This document shows, one piece after another, positions 1 to 5,046 of a DNA stretch of 5,115 nucleotides. The position numbers and the translations under genes are program-made. Source of the stretch: Coriobacteriales bacterium (GTDB lineage Bacteria > Actinomycetota > Coriobacteriia > Coriobacteriales > UBA8131). Location: assembly GCA_031254905.1 (NCBI GenBank), contig JAIRTN010000143.1, forward strand, positions 1 to 5,115, written 5' to 3'. Position 1 is the first letter of the stretch, and each line of letters opens with the position of its first letter. Below the pieces are notes generated by a model that ran no database searches, was not told where the DNA came from, and worked only from the letters and a program-made list of their open reading frames with translations.

Positions 1-309
1 CCCGTCACTACAACAAGCCGTCGCTTTAATTTGCTATTCACCCCGTAATCACCAAACCTTTCTGATGTTGACCGTATCCGGCTGAATAACGTGTTCTCTA
101 CTATTAAAGCAGTTGTTGGGCCTGCGCGCCATAGCGACGTGCCCGGCATCCGCGTCACATCCCCCCATCGGCCCTCCCCCATGTACGCGAGGCGGCCTCG
201 GGTGGGACGAGCCAAGCGAGGGCAGAGGGCCGGGTTTATCAACCCGTCCCTCCATCCCCTGCCTTCCGGCTCCGGCCCTCTGGCTCCTCCAGCCGCCCCC
301 GCCCTGCGC
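1..309. other. Gene-free flank downstream of nrfA
   Basis: I find no convincing gene here. The open frames on either strand are short, lack a well-spaced ribosome binding site and give low-complexity Pro/Arg/Gly-rich peptides typical of chance frames in GC-rich DNA. The left part (about 1-115) is more AT-rich. The right part (about 160-309) is very GC-rich and holds several inverted repeats: a 13-base palindrome at 188-200 (CGAGGC-G-GCCTCG), a small hairpin at 231-246 and a longer inverted repeat at 223-282. The stretch is probably the 3' untranslated and intergenic region after nrfA. No nrfH-like frame follows nrfA within it. Any gene further left lies outside the window. Confidence 0.6.
223..282. 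repeat. GC-rich inverted repeat downstream of nrfA
   Basis: CAGAGGGCCGG at 223-233 is an exact 11-base inverted match to CCGGCCCTCTG at 272-282, with 38 bases between. Inside, CGGGTT (231-236) and AACCCG (241-246) can form a separate 6-bp hairpin with a 4-base loop that shares bases 231-233 with the outer stem. It begins 28 bases past the nrfA stop codon, so it would fold in the nrfA transcript. It could act as a 3' stabilising or terminating structure, but no T-run follows it on either strand, so it is not a standard intrinsic terminator. In DNA this GC-rich some of the complementarity may be chance. Confidence 0.45.
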
Positions 310-1689
310 TTAGAGGCGAGCGAGGGCTTTGTCGGTGGCAGCCTCGCTGAGGTCGAGCGTCGCGTCCGACAGTGCCGGATTGTGCGCGCCCTCACTGTTT
401 TCCACCATGACAAAATCCCAGTACCACTGAGCCTCGCGGTTAAGTTCGCGGATTTCGTCGAGCGTGGCCTCATCCATCGTGCCCGCCGAAACAGCGGCCG
501 CAAGTTTGAGGTTAAGCTGCTCTAGCTTGGCCCCTATCTCCATAACCCGCTTCTCCGAAGTCTCCTGCCACGCCTCAACTTGGCTCTTGATATCGCTGTG
601 ACATCCGGCGACATTGCAGGTGCTGGCCAAAAGCGCCTCGTTTTCGAGCGGGCTTATCAGCAAATGCGAGGTATAGACCGTGCCGTCCGCGGCGGTCTGC
701 GGCTTGCCCATGTGGCAGTCAACGCAGCCAAAGCCGCGGTTCGCCATCGATGAACCGCTGCCGCCAAACACAAACTCAAACTCAGGATGCTGGGTCTTGA
801 GTTGCTTCGTGCCGGTGTTGGGGTTCGTGTAATCCACAAAGGGTGTTCCGTCGGGGCCAGCGGTGCGGAAATACTCATACATGGCCTTCGGCGTCATTTG
901 AGCAAGCCCCGTGTAGGGATTGGTCACGGCCCTGCTTCCGGGAGCGAAGTAGTACTCGTTGTGGCACTGTCCGCAGCTTTGCGAGCCGATGTCCACCTTG
1001 TTGGCGTCGGCGCCGATGCCATCTATGAAGAAGCGCTGCGTCACCGTAACGCTGTTCGCGGTTGCGTCCGTGGCAAGCGTGTTTTCGTGGCAGTTGTAAC
1101 AACTGATGGGCTCTGAAACCAAGGCATCCACCTCGGCGATTTGCCGCGAGAAAATCGCGTCGCCCTGCTGGATATACAGCGCGGTATAGTCGGCCGATTT
1201 GCAGGTGAGACAGTTGGCAAAGGCGGTCTCCTTAAAGACGCCCTTCTCCTCGTCCCACACCCTGCCCGAGGCGCGGATGTCGTCAAGCGTAAAGTTGTGG
1301 CCGTTGGGCTCGTTGTAGAAGGTATTAAACCCCGTACCGGCCCAAATGGTTTTCACCATGGGATACAGGGCAACCATGTCTCCCCGCGGCTCAAAATACA
1401 CGCCGGAGGAATTTCCGTCGGTATCGTTCATCGCGTTTTGCATATAGGTTTCGTACTCGTGCGGATAAATCTCCCTCCACGCCTCCGCCGTCCAAACGCC
1501 AGCCGCGTTCTTTGGCATCGTCGGCTCCGCGGCAACCGGCTGTCTGGGGCCTCCGCTCGGCTCATCCGCCCCCGTGTTGCCGGCGTTTTGCGGCGCGCAG
1601 GCAGCAAGCGCCACAAGCAGGCCACCAATGGCCCCCGCAACAAGCAGGCGGCGGCGCAGGCGCCCCTTCATCTTCCCAATTTTCAACAT
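310..1689 (-). CDS. Ammonia-forming cytochrome c nitrite reductase (NrfA), pentaheme lipoprotein
   Basis: NrfA reduces nitrite to ammonium with six electrons on the outer side of the membrane; the family also reduces NO, hydroxylamine and, slowly, sulfite. The 459-residue product starts with a Lys/Arg-rich segment, a hydrophobic stretch and lipobox LAAC (Cys31), then a Gly/Pro/Ala linker to about residue 60. Heme sites are CLTCK at 160-164 (the lysine-ligated catalytic heme typical of NrfA), CYNCH 197-201, CGQCH 239-243, CVDCH 322-326 and CNVAGCH 358-364. By alignment from memory with E. coli NrfA, active-site Arg143, Tyr246 and His301 are present, as are calcium-site Glu245, Lys298 and Gln300 (EYYF and KTQHPE motifs). 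Oddities are CX4CH at the last heme and Met315 where E. coli has a distal His. Length is near the family norm (478 in E. coli). ATG at 1689 is chosen because AAAGGAG lies 8 bases upstream; the GTG at 1698 would overlap that site. No nrfH is adjacent. Confidence 0.95.
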   Translation of the reverse strand: MLKIGKMKGRLRRRLLVAGAIGGLLVALAACAPQNAGNTGADEPSGGPRQPVAAEPTMPKNAAGVWTAEAWREIYPHEYETYMQNAMNDTDGNSSGVYFEPRGDMVALYPMVKTIWAGTGFNTFYNEPNGHNFTLDDIRASGRVWDEEKGVFKETAFANCLTCKSADYTALYIQQGDAIFSRQIAEVDALVSEPISCYNCHENTLATDATANSVTVTQRFFIDGIGADANKVDIGSQSCGQCHNEYYFAPGSRAVTNPYTGLAQMTPKAMYEYFRTAGPDGTPFVDYTNPNTGTKQLKTQHPEFEFVFGGSGSSMANRGFGCVDCHMGKPQTAADGTVYTSHLLISPLENEALLASTCNVAGCHSDIKSQVEAWQETSEKRVMEIGAKLEQLNLKLAAAVSAGTMDEATLDEIRELNREAQWYWDFVMVENSEGAHNPALSDATLDLSEAATDKALARL

Positions 1690-1697
1690 ACCTGTCA

Positions 1698-1704
1698 CTC
1701 CTTT
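1698..1704 (-). promoter_or_regulatory. Ribosome binding site deciding the nrfA start
   Basis: Read on the minus strand this is AAAGGAG, ending 8 bases before the ATG at 1689. The in-frame GTG at 1698 would overlap the site itself, so the ATG, three codons later, is the better start. Confidence 0.8.
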
Positions 1705-1756
1705 CCAACACTCCTCCGTCTTCCTTCCGTACCTACGAAAAGTCTAGCGCGCGCCT

Positions 1757-1784
1757 GTCATAGCAAACAGGGACGATTTGCGAA
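1757..1784 (-). promoter_or_regulatory. Candidate nrfA promoter
   Basis: On the minus strand TTCGCA (1779-1784) is followed after 16 bases by TATGAC (1757-1762), which is preceded by TGC and so resembles an extended -10. The predicted transcript would start near 1750 and have a leader of about 60 bases. The match is moderate (each hexamer about 4 of 6). The spacer contains the first GGGAC motif of the divergent region, so a protein bound there would interfere with polymerase. Confidence 0.3.
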
Positions 1785-1805
1785 CATTTAATGGGGACAA
1801 TCGCC
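1770..1805. promoter_or_regulatory. Candidate operator in the nrfA/MocR divergent region
   Basis: GGGAC occurs at 1770-1774 and again at 1794-1798, 24 bases apart in the same orientation; the following bases also match in part (8 of 12 overall). CGATT at 1774-1778 and AATCG at 1799-1803 form an overlapping inverted pair. The block lies across the candidate nrfA promoter spacer and -35 and just upstream of the candidate -35 of the MocR gene. MocR-type regulators are known to bind spaced direct repeats in divergent promoter regions, so this is a reasonable binding site. The repeats are short and the assignment is inference. Confidence 0.3.
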
Positions 1806-1806
1806 C

Positions 1807-1835
1807 TTTTCATACGGATTGTTCTCCTCTATTAT
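1807..1835 (+). promoter_or_regulatory. Candidate promoter of the MocR-type gene
   Basis: TTTTCA (1807-1812) and TATTAT (1830-1835) are 17 bases apart, matching 4 and 5 of 6 consensus positions. Transcription would begin near 1842 and give a leader of about 50 bases. It would place the TTG at 1819 upstream of the transcript, which supports the later start codon. Confidence 0.45.
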
Positions 1836-1884
1836 GGGGTTTGACGGCAATTCGCCTCTATCAATCCACGCTTCCCCAAGAATC

Positions 1885-1889
1885 GGAGG
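1885..1889 (+). promoter_or_regulatory. Ribosome binding site deciding the MocR-type start
   Basis: GGAGG lies 1 base before ATG at 1891 and 4 bases before ATG at 1894. The second spacing is short but workable and the first is too tight, so 1894 is preferred. The two starts differ by a single methionine. Confidence 0.6.
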
Positions 1890-1893
1890 GATG

Positions 1894-3396
1894 ATGATTA
1901 CGCTCGACCACAGTTCCCCCAAACCTCTCTATCAGCAGATTTACGAGCAACTCCGCGCCCACATCATGGACGGCAGCTACCGCGTCGGCAGCAGGTTGCC
2001 CTCCATTCGCCACCTCGCCACCGAACTCGGCGTCGCGCGCAACACCGTCGACGCCGCCTACCTGCAACTCACCCAAGAAGGCTACGTAAGCAGCCGCGCG
2101 GGGAGCGGCTTTATGGTCGAGGCCCTAGAACTGATGAGCGAGGCCTCACCCGCCCAGCAGCGCGACGCCTCCCAAAACTTCATCAGAAGGCTTAGCCAAA
2201 CCGCGCTTTGGGATGCCCCCGCCACCAATGATGACGGGGCCGATACCCTCAATACTAATGGGGAGAGTGACGATGCCGATGGGGCCCGTTCTCGTCCCTC
2301 TATAAATTATGATTTTACCTACGGCAACCTACAGGATGGCAGCTTCCCCTCCCAGCTTTGGCGGCGGCTTGTGGCTGAGGTTTTGTCGGGGCAGGATGCT
2401 TATCGAGCAAGCGTTTATGCTAACAGGCTTGGCGAGCCGGGGCTTAGAGAGCAGATTGCCCGCGCCTTGCATGCCGAAGGTGGGGTGAATTGCCACCCGG
2501 CGCAAGTCGTTGTGCAGGCGGGAACGCAGGCGGCGCTGTATAATTTGCTGACCCTGTTTGACCCTTTGCGCGACGTTATTGCCATGGAGGAGCCGGGGTA
2601 TGATGGTGCGCGTTCGGTGTTTGCGAACGCGCGGTTTAGGGTGTTTCCCCTGCCTGTGTACGAGGGCAATGAGGCGTTTATCGAGGCCTTGTATGATTCC
2701 CGCGCGCGGCTTGCCTACGTGACGCCGTCCAACCAGTTTCCTACCGGCAAGATTTTGCAAATGGGTGCGCGACAGCGGCTGCTCAAGTGGGCGAGCAGCA
2801 CGAATGCCTATATCGTCGAGGACGATTATTGCCGCGAGTTTCGTTACACGAGCCGTCCGCTGCCCTCATTGCAGTCGCTCGACCGGGACGAACGCGTCAT
2901 CTATATGGGAACGTTTTCCAAGGCGCTTTCGCCCGCGCTGCGTATGAGCTACCTTGTTTTGCCGCCTGACCTGCTGTTTCAGTGGAACGCGCTTTTTGAG
3001 AACCACTATCCCGAGGTGCCGTGGCTTTCGCAGGCCGTTTTGCAGAGTTATATGGAGAAGGGTTATTGGGAGAAGCACCTGCGCAAGGCCCAAACCAGAA
3101 ACAGGCGGAAATATCAAAGCCTTGTCAACGCGCTGCAAAAGTACATGGGCAAGCGCGTTGACGTTATGGAAAACGGCAGCGGGTTGCACCTGCTTGTTGG
3201 GGTGCTGGACAAGAGGCACCAAAACGACCTCATAGACAAGGCGCGGGAGGCCGGCGTGCGGGTGTATGGGACGCGGCGTTACTGGATGAGCAACAACCAC
3301 CCGCTACAGAACTACGTCCTGATTGGCTTTTCGGCGATTAGCGAGGAGAAAATAGAGCCCGGAATCGCCCGCCTCGCCCACGCGTGGTTTGGGTAA
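1894..3396 (+). CDS. MocR/GabR-family regulator (GntR winged helix + class I aminotransferase domain)
   Basis: The 500-residue product has the two-part MocR build. A GntR-type winged helix spans about residues 10-75 (PLYQQIYEQLR, then RLPSIRHLA and the wing SSRAGSGFMV). An acidic, Asp/Asn/Ser-rich linker runs from about 77 to 137, and a fold-type I aminotransferase domain fills the rest. PLP contacts are recognisable: Lys343 in GTFSKALSPALR is the expected Schiff-base lysine, Asp310 and Tyr312 lie in EDDYCREFRY at the same spacing as GabR Asp279/Tyr281/Lys312, and TPSNQFPTG matches the family TPSHQ-PTG motif with Asn for His. Arg240 and Arg461/462 fall near the substrate-binding arginines of GabR. 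Such proteins bind PLP and often an amino acid and regulate transcription; few are true enzymes. It is divergent from nrfA, its most likely target, and convergent with cysK. The effector cannot be told from sequence. A TTG start at 1819 would add 25 residues unlike the family. Confidence 0.9.
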   Translation: MITLDHSSPKPLYQQIYEQLRAHIMDGSYRVGSRLPSIRHLATELGVARNTVDAAYLQLTQEGYVSSRAGSGFMVEALELMSEASPAQQRDASQNFIRRLSQTALWDAPATNDDGADTLNTNGESDDADGARSRPSINYDFTYGNLQDGSFPSQLWRRLVAEVLSGQDAYRASVYANRLGEPGLREQIARALHAEGGVNCHPAQVVVQAGTQAALYNLLTLFDPLRDVIAMEEPGYDGARSVFANARFRVFPLPVYEGNEAFIEALYDSRARLAYVTPSNQFPTGKILQMGARQRLLKWASSTNAYIVEDDYCREFRYTSRPLPSLQSLDRDERVIYMGTFSKALSPALRMSYLVLPPDLLFQWNALFENHYPEVPWLSQAVLQSYMEKGYWEKHLRKAQTRNRRKYQSLVNALQKYMGKRVDVMENGSGLHLLVGVLDKRHQNDLIDKAREAGVRVYGTRRYWMSNNHPLQNYVLIGFSAISEEKIEPGIARLAHAWFG

Positions 3397-3412
3397 GGCG
3401 CGCGGAGGCGCC
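3397..3412 (+). terminator. Possible weak terminator after the MocR-type gene
   Basis: Immediately after the stop codon, GGCGC (3397-3401) and GCGCC (3408-3412) can pair as a 5-bp stem with a 6-base loop. A C-run, not a T-run, follows, so it is at best a poor intrinsic terminator. Confidence 0.2.
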
Positions 3413-3421
3413 CCCCTACTC
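3408..3421 (+). repeat. 14-bp direct repeat, left copy
   Basis: GCGCCCCCCTACTC is identical to the copy at 3539-3552, 131 bases further on in the same orientation. Homology does not extend beyond these 14 bases on either side. Confidence 0.75.
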
Positions 3422-3431
3422 GGACGGCCAA

Positions 3432-3472
3432 TGTCATTTCGAACGGAGCCCAAAGGGCGTAGAGAGAAATCT
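3432..3472. repeat. REP-like palindromic element between convergent genes
   Basis: The stretch begins TGTCATTTCG and ends GAGAAATCT. Its arms pair as ATTTC (3436-3440) with GAAAT (3466-3470), ACG (3443-3445) with CGT (3458-3460) and CCC (3449-3451) with GGG (3455-3457) around an AAA loop, with unpaired bases between segments. Start, end and overall shape resemble the TGTCATTTCGA...GAGAAATCT class of short dispersed palindromes found between genes in many bacteria; this comparison is from memory. Its place between two converging genes fits that class. Only one copy is in the window, so repetition cannot be shown here. Confidence 0.5.
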
Positions 3473-3538
3473 AGTCGTGCGGATGGCATCTGAACATCCT
3501 TAAAACCGCGCGCCCCGCACCCTCGGCCCCGCGCCCCC

Positions 3539-3552
3539 GCGCCCCCCTACTC
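3539..3552 (+). repeat. 14-bp direct repeat, right copy overlapping the cysK 3' end
   Basis: Second exact copy of GCGCCCCCCTACTC. It covers the cysK stop codon (TAG, complement of 3547-3549) and the last codon, so one repeat unit is partly coding. Confidence 0.75.
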
Positions 3553-4476
3553 CGCAAACAAAGTCGTAGAGAGGTAGCGCTCGCCCGTATCCGGAAGAAT
3601 CACCACTATCCTCTTGCCGGCGTTTTCGGGGCGCCGCGCAAGCTGGGTCGCCGCCCAGAGCGCAGCCCCAGACGATATGCCCACCAGTATGCCATCCGTC
3701 TTGGCGACGAGTCGCGCGGTCGCAAAGGCGTCGTCGTTTTCCACGGCGATGACCTCATCGTAGACGGCGGTGTTCAGCACCTCCGGCACAAAGCCGGCGC
3801 CCAGCCCTTGAATTTTGTGCGGCCCGGGCGTGCCCTTAGAAAGCACCGGGGACGCGGCAGGCTCAACCGCAACCACGCGCAGGTCGCCCTTCTTACCCTT
3901 GAGAAACTCGCCCGCCCCGGTAATCGTACCACCGGTGCCGATGCCGCTCACAAAGATATCGATGTCCCCGCCGGTTGCCTCCCAAATTTCGGGCCCGGTC
4001 GTCGCCCGATGAACGGCAGGATTGGCGGGGTTGGAAAACTGCCCCGGGATGAAGCTGTTGTCTATCTCCTTGGCCAACTCCTCCGCCCGCTCGATGGCGC
4101 CCTTCATACCCTTCGTGCCGTCGGTCAGCACAAGTTCCGCGCCATAGGCGGCCAGCAGATTGCGCCGCTCCGTCGACATGGTGTCGGGCATGGTGAGGAT
4201 AAGGCGATAACCCCGCGCGGCCGCAATAGCGGCAAGAGCAATGCCGGTATTGCCGCTCGTCGGCTCGATAAGCACGGACTTTTGGGTAATCGCGCCGGCC
4301 TCCTCAGCGGCGTCAAGCATCGCGAGCGCAATGCGGTCTTTAACGCTGCCGGCGGGGTTGAAGCACTCAAGCTTGGCGATAATGGTGGCCTCCGGAGCCT
4401 TCGCCGCGCCATAGCCGGCCAACTCGACGAGGGGGGTATTGCCCACAAGTTCACCGATATTTCCGTAGACGCTCAT
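3547..4476 (-). CDS. Cysteine synthase (O-acetylserine sulfhydrylase), CysK
   Basis: CysK joins sulfide to O-acetyl-L-serine to make cysteine and acetate, with PLP, in the cytoplasm; this is the last step of sulfur assimilation. The 309-residue product is full length for the family. Family marks in order are NTPLVEL (13-19), the PLP lysine Lys46 in GSVKDRIA, the substrate-binding loop PTSGNTG (72-78), the phosphate-binding GIGTGGT (178-184), [11 protein letters not shown] (221-231) and ISSGAA (267-272) for the pyridine nitrogen, ending near [11 protein letters not shown]. The ATG at 4476 is preceded by AAAGGGG with a 6-base gap. A close homologue such as cystathionine beta-synthase is less likely given the length and lack of an extra domain. 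It lies 118 bases downstream of a CymR-like Rrf2 gene on the same strand; a TATAAT box in that gap suggests its own promoter. Its 3' end converges on the MocR-type gene. Confidence 0.95.
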   Translation of the reverse strand: MSVYGNIGELVGNTPLVELAGYGAAKAPEATIIAKLECFNPAGSVKDRIALAMLDAAEEAGAITQKSVLIEPTSGNTGIALAAIAAARGYRLILTMPDTMSTERRNLLAAYGAELVLTDGTKGMKGAIERAEELAKEIDNSFIPGQFSNPANPAVHRATTGPEIWEATGGDIDIFVSGIGTGGTITGAGEFLKGKKGDLRVVAVEPAASPVLSKGTPGPHKIQGLGAGFVPEVLNTAVYDEVIAVENDDAFATARLVAKTDGILVGISSGAALWAATQLARRPENAGKRIVVILPDTGERYLSTTLFAE

Positions 4477-4503
4477 GTATGGCCCCTTTCTAAATCTAGA
4501 GAA

Positions 4504-4527
4504 CTTATAAGATTACTCATAATTATA
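4504..4527. promoter_or_regulatory. Candidate Rrf2 operator before cysK
   Basis: This AT-rich patch in GC-rich DNA holds CTTATAAG (4504-4511) and ATAATTAT (4519-4526), both perfect 8-base palindromes, and a TATAA-N12-TTATA dyad (4506-4510 and 4523-4527). It overlaps the cysK -10 and predicted start site, where a repressor would block transcription. Rrf2 proteins bind AT-rich dyads of roughly this size. Assignment to the neighbouring Rrf2 gene is inference. Confidence 0.35.
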
Positions 4528-4549
4528 CACCTCGCACCTGTGAACGCAA
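4522..4549 (-). promoter_or_regulatory. Candidate cysK promoter
   Basis: On the minus strand there is a perfect TATAAT (4522-4527), with TTGCGT (4544-4549) 16 bases upstream as a weak -35. Transcription would start near 4515 and leave a leader of about 38 bases, too short for a T-box or known riboswitch. The poor -35 would suit a regulated promoter. Read-through from the Rrf2 gene is also possible because no hairpin terminator is visible between the genes. Confidence 0.5.
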
Positions 4550-4594
4550 GAGAACGCGCAAAAAGAAATACCAAGAAGAATAGGGATACAAACG

Positions 4595-5029
4595 CTATAT
4601 CACGAAGTCCCAAACGTCATGATCCCGATGGGCATCGAGGATGTCCTGCAGGGTAAGCGCGTCGAGGTAGTCCGCCATCACCTTCCCAAGCCCGTCCCAT
4701 ACATCCTGCGCCATAACCCCAACGTGGCGGTCGCTCGCCTCCGAGAGCGTAAGCGGCTCAACAGGGTTAATCGAACCCTCGGTGATGCGCAAAATGTCGC
4801 CCACTGTATACTCACTCGCCAAACGACTGAGCCGATACCCGCCCTGATAACCACGAATCGTATTGAAGAAGTCGGCCTTATTGAGCAACACCATGATTTG
4901 CTCAAGGTAGGTCTTTGAGATTCCTTGGCGGTCGGCCACTTCCCTGAGGCGTATGTAGCCATCATTGGCATGCGTCGCAAAATCAAGCATAACCCGCAAC
5001 GCGTACTGCCCCTTGGTCGACACCTTCAT
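4595..5029 (-). CDS. Rrf2-family transcriptional regulator, CymR-like
   Basis: The 144-residue product is a full-length Rrf2 winged-helix protein. It opens with MKVSTKGQYALRVMLD, the standard Rrf2 N-terminus. The helix-turn-helix covers about residues 26-50 (LREVADRQGISKTYLEQIM) and the wing carries the family signature RGYQGGYRL at 59-67. The EGSINPVEPL segment (84-93) matches the region just before the Fe-S cysteines of IscR, but this protein has no cysteine at all, so it cannot bind a cluster the IscR way. In this it resembles CymR, the B. subtilis master repressor of cysteine metabolism, which senses O-acetylserine by complexing with CysK. Having cysK as the next gene supports that reading. 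ATG at 5029 is chosen because the family N-terminus starts there and AAGGAG lies 11 bases upstream; a longer frame to 5098 adds residues not typical of the family. The CymR role is inference; the Rrf2 family is clear. Confidence 0.9.
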   Translation of the reverse strand: MKVSTKGQYALRVMLDFATHANDGYIRLREVADRQGISKTYLEQIMVLLNKADFFNTIRGYQGGYRLSRLASEYTVGDILRITEGSINPVEPLTLSEASDRHVGVMAQDVWDGLGKVMADYLDALTLQDILDAHRDHDVWDFVI

Positions 5030-5040
5030 GGCACACCACT

Positions 5041-5046
5041 CTCCTT
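5041..5046 (-). promoter_or_regulatory. Ribosome binding site of the Rrf2 gene
   Basis: AAGGAG on the minus strand, 11 bases before the ATG at 5029. The gap is a little long, but it supports the start giving MKVSTKG rather than the in-frame start at 5098. Confidence 0.6.

Noticed and set aside
49..255. Small minus-strand frame of 68 codons after nrfA
   Set aside because: The ATG at 255 has no properly spaced ribosome binding site and the peptide is Pro/Gly/Arg low complexity across inverted repeats.
1588..1689. Arg-rich RRRLLV in the NrfA signal as a twin-arginine motif
   Set aside because: It only loosely fits the Tat consensus, and c-type cytochromes are exported unfolded by Sec before heme attachment; the lipobox explains the segment.
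1141..1791. Open frame of 216 codons on the plus strand opposite nrfA
   Set aside because: It is antisense to the heme-binding gene and has no family features or credible ribosome binding site.
1841..1865. TTGACG at 1841 as a -35 for the MocR-type gene
   Set aside because: The only -10-like sequence downstream (TATCAA at 1859) is 12 bases away, too close for a normal promoter.
1819..1893. TTG start giving the MocR-type protein 25 more residues
   Set aside because: The extra residues do not match the family N-terminus, the TTG lies upstream of the likely transcription start, and GGAGG lies just before the ATG pair at 1891/1894.
1577..3626. Shared 13-mer TTGCCGGCGTTTT at 1577-1589 and 3614-3626
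   Set aside because: Both copies are inside coding sequence on the minus strand and encode similar Asn-Ala-Gly codons in unrelated proteins; this is best read as coincidence.
3808..4656. Long open frame of 282 codons on the plus strand opposite cysK
   Set aside because: It is antisense to a clear, full-length cysK. The product is rich in Arg/Gly/His with no recognisable motif, as expected from the complement of GC-rich codons.
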